The position numbers and the translations under genes were made by a program. This document shows positions 1 to 8,862 of a DNA stretch of 64,000 nt, piece by piece. The notes under the pieces are model-generated. The model did no database searches and was not told where the DNA came from. It was given only the letters and a program-made list of their open reading frames with translations. This stretch comes from Ruminiclostridium herbifermentans (lineage in GTDB: Bacteria; Bacillota; Clostridia; Acetivibrionales; DSM-1351): NCBI RefSeq assembly GCF_005473905.2, contig NZ_CP061336.1, forward strand, positions 2,472,501 through 2,536,500, read 5' to 3'. The first letter of the stretch is position 1; the number at the start of each line of letters is the position of its first letter.

Positions 1-214
1 GAATCTTACCTACTGAATATAATCGTTCTTCATAATCAACACTAAGTGGAAAGAAATCAATACCTTCTCTTGGTGCCTGTGACGCTGTAGCAGTACATAA
101 TACTACTGTATCACCATATTTTACAAGTGCCGCTCCATTTGCTAATTGAGCTAACTTTCCTGTTTCAACAGTAAGGGTTCTTCCAGCTAGTTCCATACTA
201 AATGTTCTAAACAT
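1..214 (-). CDS. pnp: Polynucleotide phosphorylase, N-terminal part (runs off the window)
   Basis: Only the first 71 codons are present; the gene continues past base 1. The translated start ([20 protein letters not shown]) and the following segment through [12 protein letters not shown] and [16 protein letters not shown] match the first RNase PH domain of PNPase, the phosphorolytic 3'-5' exoribonuclease of RNA turnover. The ATG at 214 is preceded by GGAGGAGTAAC, an excellent ribosome site. It lies downstream of rpsO on the same strand, the common bacterial rpsO-pnp order, with a terminator-like hairpin and a long leader stem-loop between them. Identification is firm; the rest of the protein cannot be judged. 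Confidence 0.95.
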   Translation of the reverse strand, partial: MFRTFSMELAGRTLTVETGKLAQLANGAALVKYGDTVVLCTATASQAPREGIDFFPLSVDYEERLYSVGKI

Positions 215-256
215 GTTACTCCTCCTATGTTTTATAGTTCTTATAAGCTATTTAAA

Positions 257-333
257 AACTATAGACATGTAGCATGTAGATTCTGCGTCAAATCGAAATT
301 TGGCGTACAATCTACCTTCTACCGTCCATAGTT
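257..333 (-). promoter_or_regulatory. Long stem-loop in the pnp leader
   Basis: The outer arms AACTATAGAC (257-266) and GTCCATAGTT (324-333) pair, and inside them GTAGATT pairs with AATCTAC and CAAAT with ATTTG around a short CGA loop. On the minus strand the stem is followed by TTTTTAAAT, about 45 nt before the pnp ribosome site. The E. coli pnp leader carries an RNase III-cleaved stem used for autoregulation (established for that organism). Whether this stem is an RNase site, an attenuator or a weak terminator is inference. Confidence 0.6.
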
Positions 334-446
334 ATATGCTGTTATACTTTAGTCTTGTTAGTATTATTTCAATAATCTGCTTATCTTATAATTTTGAATT
401 TTATTAAATATTTCCACATACACAAAACCCTTATTATAACATAGAG

Positions 447-477
447 CATTAAAATAGGCAAGCTGTAAGCCTGCCTA
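447..477 (-). terminator. Terminator-like hairpin after rpsO
   Basis: On the minus strand TAGGCAGGC and GCTTGCCTA form a 9-bp stem (one G-U pair) with a five-base loop, followed by TTTTAATG. It sits 12 nt beyond the rpsO stop and upstream of pnp, so it probably partly separates the two genes. Confidence 0.7.
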
Positions 478-488
478 CTTCAAAATCA

Positions 489-752
489 TTATTTTCTTAG
501 ACCTAGCTTTTCATTAATTGCACGATATCTTTCAATATCAGTTTTCATAAGATAGTTCTGTAAACCTCTTCTAGCACCAACCATCTTAAGAAGACCTCTT
601 CTTGAATGGTGATCCTTCTTGTGAATTCTCAAGTGTTCATTGAGGTGGTTGATTCTTTCTGTAAGAATAGCAATCTGAACCTCTGGTGAACCAGTATCAC
701 CTTCGTGCAACTGATACTTTGCAATAATTTCTTGTTTTGTTTCCTTAACCAT
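489..752 (-). CDS. rpsO: 30S ribosomal protein S15
   Basis: An 87-residue protein, the usual S15 length, containing the family block [19 protein letters not shown], then the [16 protein letters not shown] segment that contacts the 16S rRNA three-way junction, and a C-terminal GLQNYLM..ERY helix. S15 is a primary binder of the 30S platform. The ATG has GGAGG seven nucleotides upstream. A sigma-A-type promoter and a structured leader lie upstream, consistent with the autoregulation known for S15 in other bacteria. Confidence 0.98.
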   Translation of the reverse strand: MVKETKQEIIAKYQLHEGDTGSPEVQIAILTERINHLNEHLRIHKKDHHSRRGLLKMVGARRGLQNYLMKTDIERYRAINEKLGLRK

Positions 753-784
753 GTTTTACCTCCAAAATAATAATATTTTAATCG

Positions 785-831
785 CCATAAACCAGGTAAT
801 TGGACGGAGAACCCAAAAACGTAGTTTATGG
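785..831 (-). promoter_or_regulatory. Candidate S15 autoregulatory leader
   Basis: In the roughly 140-nt rpsO leader, CCATAAAC (785-792) and GTTTATGG (824-831) form a perfect 8-bp stem that closes a 31-nt internal region (in minus sense TACG, a T run, GGGTTCTCCGTCC, ATTACCTG), about 30 nt before the start codon. S15 of several bacteria represses its own mRNA through a leader structure mimicking its rRNA site (established). That this stem is such a site is inferred from position only. Confidence 0.5.
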
Positions 832-901
832 TTAAAGCACTAAGAAATAATATTAAATGTATAAGGATTTAACATATTCCTAATGCAATTTGTACTCAAG
901 T

Positions 902-930
902 ATCTTAGCACATTTTTTGATTATTGTAAA
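902..930 (-). promoter_or_regulatory. Sigma-A-type promoter for rpsO
   Basis: On the minus strand TTTACA (925-930) is separated by exactly 17 nt from TAAGAT (902-907). This matches the -35 box at five of six positions and the -10 box at four of six. It would start transcription near 895 and give a leader of about 140 nt that contains the 785-831 stem. Confidence 0.55.
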
Positions 931-1080
931 TAAATAGTTTTATTAAAATTTAGAAGCAACGCAATAATTACCACTTGATATTGCAGTTATTTTAGTAAAA
1001 AACTAATTTTAATTCTACCACACTAAAAGATTTTTATGTGCTAAGTTCAAGTTATTATATAGTACCATTTTATTTCTAAT

Positions 1081-1136
1081 TATATTATTGTTTGTATATT
1101 ATTGTTTGTATATTATTGTTTGTAAATTATTGTTAT
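1081..1136. repeat. Four tandem 14-bp AT-rich repeats
   Basis: The unit TATATTATTGTTTG is repeated three times exactly and a fourth time with one change, and a further fragment (GTTTGTATATTATTG) follows near 1146. It lies in the divergent region between rpsO and moxR. No protein-binding site is recognised; it may be slippage or an upstream regulatory repeat. Confidence 0.75.
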
Positions 1137-1277
1137 TAAATACCTGTTTGTATATTATTGCCTTTTTGTAAATATATTTGTAAAAGTGAATATTTTATAT
1201 GGTATAAATATCAATAGTTTATTATAATTAGCATGTGTTAATTAGTATTCATAACTTAAATTAATACTCAACATATA

Positions 1278-1396
1278 TTTTTGCCGTAAGTCGGCGTGGA
1301 GGTTAGCTTAAATATACTATTCCATAGTATTAAAAAAGTTGCGTACCTCCACGATGCTATATCAAATTTTTTTGCCGTAAGTCGGCGTGGAGGTTA
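1278..1396 (+). promoter_or_regulatory. Duplicated ribosome-site module before moxR
   Basis: A 28-base segment occurs twice, at 1278-1305 and 1369-1396, spaced 91 bp. Each copy holds a GCCGTAAGTCGGC hairpin followed directly by GTGGAGGTTA. Between them, GCGTACCTCCACGATG (1341-1356) is complementary to the Shine-Dalgarno stretch of both copies. Only the second copy precedes a start codon (ATG 1399). The central anti-Shine-Dalgarno could pair with either copy, giving mutually exclusive hairpins. The same core recurs in the array before cmk. A regulatory role is inferred. Confidence 0.65.
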
Positions 1397-1398
1397 TT

Positions 1399-2346
1399 AT
1401 GAATGAAAATTCTGTTCTTTTAAGAAAAATTGCTGATAATGTTGAAAAAGTTATTGTCGGAAAAAGAAATGCAATAGAACTAACCCTGATAGCTCTAATT
1501 TCCAATGGTCATATTTTGTTAGAGGATGTTCCTGGTGTTGGTAAAACCAGTCTTGTATCGGCATTAGCTAAATCTATTTCTGCTTCATTCTCTAGAATAC
1601 AATTTACTCCAGACGTTCTCCCTTCTGACATAACAGGATTTTCTATTTATAATCAGAAAAAAGGTGAGTTTGAATACAGACCCGGTAGTGCTATGTGTCA
1701 GATATTATTAGCTGATGAAATTAACAGAACCTCTCCAAAAACCCAATCAAGTTTGTTAGAAATTATGGAAGAAAAGCAAGTTACTGTTGACGGCACTACA
1801 TACAAGCTTCCGAAACCTTTTATGGTTTTAGCAACGCAAAATCCTATAGATTATATAGGTACTTATCCACTTCCAGAAGCACAAATGGATCGTTTCTTTC
1901 TGAAAATATCACTAGGCTATCCAGAAGCAGGTGAAGAAGCATATATATTAACTAGATTCTTACAGGACAATCCATTAGAGACATTAAAACCTGTTGCTGA
2001 CAGTTCTGATATTATAAATATGCAAAATGAAGTTAAGCAAGTACATATTGATAATACACTCAAAAGTTATGTTGTTGAAATAGTAAACTTAACTAGGAGA
2101 AATGATTTTATTGCTCTTGGTTCAAGTCCAAGAGGTTCACTTGCTGTTTGTCGTGCCGCACAGGCTTGGGCATATTACAATGGTAGAGATCATGTGCTAC
2201 CTGAAGATATTAAAAAAATGCTTTTGCCTACACTTTGCCACCGAATTTTATTAAAACAGGAAGCAAAGCTGAAGAAAATGTCCGCTATAGATATACTAAC
2301 TTCAATTATAGAAAAAGTGTATATACCATTAGTGGAAAAAGTTTAA
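1399..2346 (+). CDS. MoxR-family AAA+ ATPase
   Basis: 315 residues from the ATG that follows GGAGG by five bases; an in-frame GTG at 1387 overlaps the ribosome site and is unlikely to be used. Walker A is at about residues 44-50 (VPGVGKT), Walker B at 103-108 (LLADEINR), and the AAA_3 and C-terminal lid segments follow (SPRGSLAVCRAAQAWAYYNG). MoxR ATPases act as chaperones that assemble or activate protein complexes. The DUF58 and transglutaminase genes that follow form the frequent MoxR-DUF58-transglutaminase set, which is thought to act at the cell envelope; the substrate is unknown. Expression may be controlled by the repeat module directly upstream. Confidence 0.92.
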   Translation: MNENSVLLRKIADNVEKVIVGKRNAIELTLIALISNGHILLEDVPGVGKTSLVSALAKSISASFSRIQFTPDVLPSDITGFSIYNQKKGEFEYRPGSAMCQILLADEINRTSPKTQSSLLEIMEEKQVTVDGTTYKLPKPFMVLATQNPIDYIGTYPLPEAQMDRFFLKISLGYPEAGEEAYILTRFLQDNPLETLKPVADSSDIINMQNEVKQVHIDNTLKSYVVEIVNLTRRNDFIALGSSPRGSLAVCRAAQAWAYYNGRDHVLPEDIKKMLLPTLCHRILLKQEAKLKKMSAIDILTSIIEKVYIPLVEKV

Positions 2347-2434
2347 AGAAAATAGTCACCGAAAATATCTGTTAATTTTAAAGGCAAATCATGTTAGATA
2401 AATCACTTTTAAATTGAGATAGTTCTGCTTTTCA

Positions 2435-2485
2435 TCTGAAAAGTTGGATTAAAAATAATTATATGAATTGTTTGATGGGACAGAT
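2435..2485. repeat. Fragment resembling the foldback element at 60.4 kb
   Basis: The stretch AAAAGTTGGATTAAAAATAA and the following TATATGAATTG..GATGGG closely resemble one arm of the palindromic element at 60435-60735 (AAAGTTGGATTAGAAATAAT, then GCATGAATTAGATGG). No matching second arm is present, so it looks like a decayed remnant. It lies in the 169-bp gap between the moxR and DUF58 genes. Confidence 0.4.
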
Positions 2486-2515
2486 TACTAAAAAGAATGG
2501 GAAACGGGCAAAATT

Positions 2516-3715
2516 ATGAAAAAAAATAGAATTACATTTATTTTCTTGTTTTTGTTATCAATAATATTTAAATATAGCTTTGGCGGCTTTGTTCCCTCCT
2601 TCTTTTTTAATACTCTTTTAACGCTGCTATTTGCTTCAATTGGCTATACCATCTATGTATATATAAGAATAAAATTTATTCAAGATATTGAAAAGCGAAT
2701 AATTGTAAAGGGTGAAAGTCTTAAATTAATTGTAAAGCTTTACAACGAAGACTTTTTAATATTTCCTTATGTATTTGTATCGTTTTTTGGCTCACATTCA
2801 CATTTTAACGCTGAAAGTTATTCTCAAAGCCTTGCTATTACCCCATTCTCAAAGAAAGAGTTTGTCTTTGATATGGAATGCAAATATAGAGGTCAATATG
2901 AAATAGGTATAAGTGATATATACATAGAGGATTTTTTAGGACTTATCAGATTAAAATATAAAATTCCTGAAACAAAAAAGATTATAGTCTATCCAAATAT
3001 TGTATACCTAAGTAAATTTGATATATTTTCGAATAGTTGTTCAGACTCACAAAACTTTTCATTAGGTATAGTTGAGGATGTAAATAATATAAAGGATTTA
3101 AGAAATTATACGTACGGTGACAGCCTAAGAAGAATTCACTGGAAACAAACTGCAAAAAACAACCAGCTAATGGTTAAAAATTATCAAAGCACAACAGACG
3201 TAAATTTAAACATACTATTGGACTTAAGGCATGGCAAGTACTCAGAAGATATAAACATTATTATCGAAGACAAATTAATAGAAGCTGTTATTTCCGTTGT
3301 ACATTATTATTTATTCAAAAATGTAGCTATAAATTATATCTATTTCGATCAAAAGCTTGAGGTCTTAAAAGCTGCGAATCAAGCTGAGTTTGATTTAATT
3401 TACAAAACATTATCTTCTGTAGAATTCAAACAGCAAGTTTCTTTAGCTGATATTGTAAAGTTGCATTATGAAAGCCGAAACAACTTGAATGATATGATTA
3501 TTTTTACAAGTAATCTAGATATTGATTTATATAATGAAATTTATAATGCACAGATGTCAAATCATTCTATATGTCTTATTTATGTTTCTCCAAGAACGCT
3601 AGTTAACGAAAAAAATGACATAATAGATGAAATTCTTGACAATTTACCTGAAATTGGTGTGCGAGCATATACTATCAATCCAGATGATAACTTAAATGCT
3701 ATACTTGGAGGTTAG
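2516..3715 (+). CDS. DUF58 domain protein
   Basis: 399 residues with two hydrophobic segments at about 7-17 and 31-50, then a beta-rich region and the DUF58 signature around residues 195-222 (LRNYTYGDSLRRIHWKQTAK). DUF58 proteins are membrane-anchored and almost always paired with a MoxR ATPase and a membrane transglutaminase, as here. The ribosome site is weak (GGGC). The stop is six bases before the next start, so the two are probably co-translated. The biochemical role is unknown. Family identification is confident. Confidence 0.88.
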   Translation: MKKNRITFIFLFLLSIIFKYSFGGFVPSFFFNTLLTLLFASIGYTIYVYIRIKFIQDIEKRIIVKGESLKLIVKLYNEDFLIFPYVFVSFFGSHSHFNAESYSQSLAITPFSKKEFVFDMECKYRGQYEIGISDIYIEDFLGLIRLKYKIPETKKIIVYPNIVYLSKFDIFSNSCSDSQNFSLGIVEDVNNIKDLRNYTYGDSLRRIHWKQTAKNNQLMVKNYQSTTDVNLNILLDLRHGKYSEDINIIIEDKLIEAVISVVHYYLFKNVAINYIYFDQKLEVLKAANQAEFDLIYKTLSSVEFKQQVSLADIVKLHYESRNNLNDMIIFTSNLDIDLYNEIYNAQMSNHSICLIYVSPRTLVNEKNDIIDEILDNLPEIGVRAYTINPDDNLNAILGG

Positions 3716-3721
3716 AAACTT

Positions 3722-6268
3722 ATGTTGCGAGAAAAAAAACTTAGCTTTTTAGCAAATTTAATCCTTGTTATGCTCATGGCCTCAAGTATTTGTCAAACTT
3801 TATATACTTCGTTATTTATGACAACTAATTTAAGTGTGAAAATATTCTTATTAGTTGTAGGGTTTACTTTGCTATTCTATGTAATGTTCAGAAACAAAAT
3901 AACTACAATAGTATCCGGCATAGTATTTTGCATTATCTCAATAATAGGATTACTTTATATTATTTACGGTATTGGTGTTACAAATGCAGCAAATTGGATA
4001 AAAAACTATTCTAATTGGTTTATTGATGTTGTTAATGGATTTACTAATGGAAGTTCGATTTTATATATTAATATAGTTTTGATTTCTCTTTCATTTTTGA
4101 TTACACTATTTACTTTTATTTTTACATTAAAGGTTTACAATTTTTATTTTCTCACACTCATGCTCTTTAGTGTGTTTTATTTCCAATTACAACTTGATAT
4201 TTTTGTGAGTAATATTTCTTTCATTCTATTTATATTTTCTTTTTTATTGTATTACTTCTTCAATGTGTTAATGAAAAGAAGTCTACAATCTTCTTATGAT
4301 ATAGGTAATAAACTATTGTACCTTATTTGTATTTTGCCTATTTGTCTATTTGTAATAGCTTTTAGTTTATCTCTACCCATTAATGACAAAAGAATTGAAT
4401 TTCCATGGCTTGATTCTAAATTGGATTTTGCTATATCTTATTTTGTTGATAATGAAAGATCAGACTTTGAATATTTTTCATTTAAGGCAACTGGATTTGG
4501 GAAAAAAGGCAGATTAGGAGGAAATATAAAGTTAAGTAAAACTCATGTAATGAATGTTAAATCAGAGTCCTCCAAATTATATCTTAAGGCATCCTCAAAA
4601 GCATTTTATAATGGGTATAGCTGGTATGATAACGATAATCAGTTAACACAGCTTGGAGTATCAAACAATAATTACTCTATGCAAATTAATCAAGATGCTG
4701 AAGAATTTATCAACGGAATTTATATCGAAACGGGTATGAATCAAAATGATAAAATATTTAAACCTTCAAAAGCTGAAATTGAATTTGTAAATCTAAAAAC
4801 AAAATCTATTTTCGCTCCTCTTAAAGTAAATAATATTAATTTCAGAAACTTTCAAACACTTTTTGTAGATAATGAGCAAATTATTTCTTCAAGCGGAAAA
4901 CAGCAAAAGGGTTTTTCCTATTCATTAGAGTATAATAATTTAATTTTAAATAGCGATGAGTTTAAAAACATTTTAAGAAGAAGTGAAAAAGGATATTATA
5001 GAAAGCTTTTAAATAGCTACATAAAGGATGATTTAGCAAATTCAGCACTTGAAATCTTAAAGCAAAATAAACCTTTATATATAGATATGGAATCATTTCC
5101 TATTGATAATAAAATAGTTTCAGAATCAAATCTTGTTACGAATAGAATAGACTGGGAACCAGTTAATATTAGTAAAAAAAGAATTTTAGAAACAAAAGAA
5201 CTTAGCGATTTGATTATTAAGGCAGATGAAATATACAAGCGCTATACTCAAATACCCTATTTTATACCGCAACGAGTCAGTCAGTTGGCTCATGATCTTA
5301 CAAAAGATTTTGATAATAATTATGATAAGGCAAAAGCTATTGAAACATATTTATCAAGTACCTACAAATACACATTGAGTCCTGGTAATATTCCAAGAGA
5401 CAGAGATTTTGTTGACTATTTCCTATTTGAAGGAAAAAAAGGGTATTGTACATATTATGCGTCAGCTATGGCAATAATGCTTAGATGCATAGGCATTCCC
5501 GCTCGATATGTCGAGGGATATGTTATGCCTCCTTTAGCTACAAATGGAGTTTATAAGGTTACAAATGAGCAAGCTCATGCATGGGTTGAAGTTTACTTTG
5601 AAGGATTTGGTTGGATTCCATTTGAACCTACTGCTTCTTATGTTTCAAGAATGTATTATGATACAACAATCACATCACAATCTTATGACGATACTATGAG
5701 AAACTCAGGATACAGCAGCTATTTGGAATATTTAGAAATGATGGAGAGGAACAAAAACAATTCTAATATAAGCTATGACAATAGTGAATCAAATACCGTT
5801 GTTGATAATACTACAAATAATGTGCTTTTTGTATTAATAATAATTGCTATAGTTATTGGTATAATTTTACTTACTTTTATTTCATTAGTTTCATTAAATA
5901 CAATTAAGTCTTATCTTAAAATAAGAAGAATTAAAAAAGCCGAACCAAACACAGCTGTTCTTTTGGCATACAACTATATATTAAAAATTTTGAAAACTCA
6001 AAATATTAGTTATTATCCAGGAGAAACCCCCAATCAATTTGGTTTAAGAGTGGAAAAAAGGCTTGATTTTAAGGGCTACTCTTATAATAAAACAGACTTC
6101 ATAAAAATATCAAGTCATTATGTAGCTGCAAGATATAGCAAGACCCTATTGACAATACATGAACAAGAAGCAATGCTTGAATTTATATCCACCTTATTAA
6201 GCATTACTTATGAAAGAATGGGTAAACTAAAATATATAATTACTAGATATGTTTTAGGAAAGCTATAA
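3722..6268 (+). CDS. Membrane transglutaminase-like protein (TgpA type)
   Basis: 848 residues: six or more N-terminal membrane segments within about 1-220, a large exposed region with a transglutaminase-like core, one membrane segment near 700-725 and a cytoplasmic tail similar to DUF4129. The catalytic Cys is C576 (in KKGYCTYYASAM) and the His is H619 (in NEQAHAWVEV). The expected third acidic residue is E635 in WIPFEPT rather than Asp, a conservative change. Family members are thought to process or crosslink envelope proteins, and P. aeruginosa TgpA is essential. It completes the MoxR-DUF58 operon. GGAGG lies ten bases before the start. Confidence 0.88.
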   Translation: MLREKKLSFLANLILVMLMASSICQTLYTSLFMTTNLSVKIFLLVVGFTLLFYVMFRNKITTIVSGIVFCIISIIGLLYIIYGIGVTNAANWIKNYSNWFIDVVNGFTNGSSILYINIVLISLSFLITLFTFIFTLKVYNFYFLTLMLFSVFYFQLQLDIFVSNISFILFIFSFLLYYFFNVLMKRSLQSSYDIGNKLLYLICILPICLFVIAFSLSLPINDKRIEFPWLDSKLDFAISYFVDNERSDFEYFSFKATGFGKKGRLGGNIKLSKTHVMNVKSESSKLYLKASSKAFYNGYSWYDNDNQLTQLGVSNNNYSMQINQDAEEFINGIYIETGMNQNDKIFKPSKAEIEFVNLKTKSIFAPLKVNNINFRNFQTLFVDNEQIISSSGKQQKGFSYSLEYNNLILNSDEFKNILRRSEKGYYRKLLNSYIKDDLANSALEILKQNKPLYIDMESFPIDNKIVSESNLVTNRIDWEPVNISKKRILETKELSDLIIKADEIYKRYTQIPYFIPQRVSQLAHDLTKDFDNNYDKAKAIETYLSSTYKYTLSPGNIPRDRDFVDYFLFEGKKGYCTYYASAMAIMLRCIGIPARYVEGYVMPPLATNGVYKVTNEQAHAWVEVYFEGFGWIPFEPTASYVSRMYYDTTITSQSYDDTMRNSGYSSYLEYLEMMERNKNNSNISYDNSESNTVVDNTTNNVLFVLIIIAIVIGIILLTFISLVSLNTIKSYLKIRRIKKAEPNTAVLLAYNYILKILKTQNISYYPGETPNQFGLRVEKRLDFKGYSYNKTDFIKISSHYVAARYSKTLLTIHEQEAMLEFISTLLSITYERMGKLKYIITRYVLGKL

Positions 6269-6596
6269 AGCTCATATTAAAAGAGTATTTAGTTGGAATT
6301 GTAAATCGTTTTTAATGTACTGCTAATAAGAAGAATTTTGATACATCTTTTAATTTATTGTTATCACTAAATCATCAAAATCATCAACTTTTTCTCATAA
6401 AATCTATCAGTTTTAGTGAATAATCATGGTAGCTGCAGAATTAGTTGTTAAATTAGTAATTGTAATAAATTTCGGTTAACAGTTCTACCCCAACTATTGA
6501 CATAGAACAAAAAACTAGCATTTTCATTATCATAGATGTTATTCTATTTATAAATTAATGGACATAAAGTAACGAAATTTTGTTATATTATAAACA
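6269..6596. other. Intergenic stretch, nothing recognised
   Basis: This AT-rich spacer lies between the convergent transglutaminase and GGDEF/EAL genes. I see no gene, RNA or convincing repeat in it apart from the terminator at its right edge. Confidence 0.6.
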
Positions 6597-6630
6597 AGGT
6601 ATGAAAGCCAATCTTTCGGCCTTCATACCT
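6597..6630. terminator. Bidirectional terminator
   Basis: AGGTATGAA-GCC pairs with GGCCTTCATACCT in a 13-bp stem, with one position that is G-U on the minus strand. A T-rich run follows on the plus strand (TTTAATTTTAAT) and a weaker one on the minus strand. It lies between convergent genes and can serve both. Confidence 0.75.
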
Positions 6631-6700
6631 TTAATTTTAATATTATAGAAATCTATCTACAGAAAAAATTTCACAGACTCCCTTATTCTTGCTTTTATAA

Positions 6701-8584
6701 TTAAATTGCTTCGCTTATAGATTCTCTCAAGATGCTATCTTCTGCTTCTCCAAAAGTTAATTGATATAGCAACTTATTTAGGTCTTCTTCATTAAGCGGC
6801 TTTCCCCATATATAACCTTGAATACAGTCACAGTTGTGCTCTTTTAAATATTCTAATTGTATTGAATTCTCAACACCCTCGGCAACAACAGAAATATCCA
6901 TTTGATGAACCAATGAAATAATAGGTCCTACAATGTGTCTATCTATTCCCTTTCCTACAATACTGTCAATAAATACCTTGTCAATTTTTAAAGTATCTAT
7001 TGGAAGCAACTGAAGATAACTTAATGATGAATATCCAGTACCAAAGTCATCTAGTGCTATATTAATTCCAATTTCTTTTAATTCATTTAGAACACCAATT
7101 ACATAATCCATAGATGAAATAAAAATTGACTCAGTAATTTCTATTTCAAGATTATATGGACGGACTCCTGTCTCTTCAAGTACACTTTTTATCATTTGAA
7201 CAAATGAAGGCTCCATTATTTGTACAGCTGAAATATTAACAGATAAAACCGCATTAAAATGATATTTATCTTGCAATTCCTTAAATTTAGTACATGCTGT
7301 TTTAAGAATCCATCTTCCCATAGTATTTATAAATTTCGTTTCTTCTGCTACAGGTATAAACGTAACTGGGCTGACAGCCCCTAATTCTGGTGAATTCCAT
7401 CTTACTAGTGTTTCAAACCCCCTAAGCTTCTTTGTATCAGATGTGTATTGAGGCTGATATAAAAGATAGAGTTCATTGTTTTCAATAGATGCATGCAATC
7501 TTTTTTCCAGTTCCATCCTCATAAATATTCTGTCCTTCATCTCTTTATTGAAGAACTGAACCCCATTTTTTCCATCCTCTTTAACTTTATACATTGCTGT
7601 ATCAGAGCATTTAAGAAGATCTGTGGAATTATCACCATCTCTGGGGTAAACAGATATACCAAAACTTGCACTTATTGTTATCTCAGTATTTTCTATGTAA
7701 AACTTTTTTAAAATCTCTTTTCTCAGGTTTTCAAGATATTCTAATATTTCATCTTCTTCTAATTGTCTTTGAATTATTAATGCAAATTCATCTCCACCTA
7801 AACGACCTAACATATCGTCTGGATGAATAGCAGCTTTTAGCCTTAATGCAACTTCTTGTAGTAATACATCCCCTGCATGATGACCCATTGAATCATTAAT
7901 TCTTTTAAAATTATCTAAATCAATAAAAATCATTGCGAATTTCATCATTTTTTCCATAGATAAAGTAATTAATATATCTAATCGGTTTATAATCATTTTA
8001 CGATTTGGAAGTTCAGTTAATACATCAAAAAAAGCAAGATAATTAAGTTTCTCCTCGTTTTCCTTCATATCTTGATTGTATTCAAGCAACTGTTTGTTCT
8101 GATTAAATAATTCACTCTCTGTTACTGCAAGTTCTTCATAAAGAGTAACAAGTTCTTCCTTTTGTTCTTTTATCTCTTCATACTTTTGATTAAGGCGTTT
8201 ACTAAAAACATAAATGATTGTTATGGTTATAATAGTACAAATAGGAAGTATCATACCAGGGGCTGACCTTACATTCCCCCTAGAAAATACATTTATAGCA
8301 ACCAAAAGGAATTGAATAATATTAATAGAAACACCAATAATATATCCATTTTTTACTGCACTAACAACTAAATAAACCGATATCATTACTTGAAATTGCG
8401 CAAGAATACCAGTAACAGTTTCTGATATATCACGTGTTTCTATTACTAATATAGATATATAAATTAGCAAGCAAATAATAAATGTTACTATTTTAAAAAA
8501 AGACATATATTTACCGCTCTCTAATGATCGTTCTTTTTTCTCAAAATATCTATTCAAAAAATTATCTTCTGTTCTATTCGGCAT
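6701..8584 (-). CDS. Membrane GGDEF-EAL cyclic-di-GMP signalling protein
   Basis: 627 residues from the ATG preceded by GGGGGATTATTAT; an in-frame ATG 15 bases upstream overlaps that ribosome site. Four membrane segments (about 30-130) are followed by a coiled coil (about 135-185), a GGDEF domain with intact GRLGGDEF near residue 265, and an EAL domain beginning with FETLVRW and containing DDFGTGYSSLSYL. The GGDEF motif suggests diguanylate cyclase activity. The EAL catalytic Glu is kept although the motif reads ETL. The net direction (synthesis or breakdown) cannot be told. It stands alone, with terminators around it. No sensory domain beyond the membrane region is recognised. Confidence 0.92.
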   Translation of the reverse strand: MPNRTEDNFLNRYFEKKERSLESGKYMSFFKIVTFIICLLIYISILVIETRDISETVTGILAQFQVMISVYLVVSAVKNGYIIGVSINIIQFLLVAINVFSRGNVRSAPGMILPICTIITITIIYVFSKRLNQKYEEIKEQKEELVTLYEELAVTESELFNQNKQLLEYNQDMKENEEKLNYLAFFDVLTELPNRKMIINRLDILITLSMEKMMKFAMIFIDLDNFKRINDSMGHHAGDVLLQEVALRLKAAIHPDDMLGRLGGDEFALIIQRQLEEDEILEYLENLRKEILKKFYIENTEITISASFGISVYPRDGDNSTDLLKCSDTAMYKVKEDGKNGVQFFNKEMKDRIFMRMELEKRLHASIENNELYLLYQPQYTSDTKKLRGFETLVRWNSPELGAVSPVTFIPVAEETKFINTMGRWILKTACTKFKELQDKYHFNAVLSVNISAVQIMEPSFVQMIKSVLEETGVRPYNLEIEITESIFISSMDYVIGVLNELKEIGINIALDDFGTGYSSLSYLQLLPIDTLKIDKVFIDSIVGKGIDRHIVGPIISLVHQMDISVVAEGVENSIQLEYLKEHNCDCIQGYIWGKPLNEEDLNKLLYQLTFGEAEDSILRESISEAI

Positions 8585-8862
8585 ATAATAATCCCCCATA
8601 GATGTACTAATTATCCTTTATTCTACCATAGTATGTCAATAAAAGGAATAGTTTTTTACAAAATATATTAAACTTCCCTATCAGTTACTAATTTTCTATC
8701 ATTTTGACCGAATTTTCTCTTGCTATGTAATGCATTTTTTTAAAATAGTATATTGGATTATTGCCCTTTTACTTAAGTTTTCATGTATTTTCTTGATATT
8801 ACATGTCTTTTTGAAAAACAGTATTCATATGTAACTCACAACACATTATTCTCCATTATTTA

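Noticed and set aside
1278-1396. Known riboswitch (for example c-di-GMP, SAM or preQ1 classes)
   Set aside because: I compared the core with consensus motifs I remember and found no match; the element is explained mainly by Shine-Dalgarno pairing.
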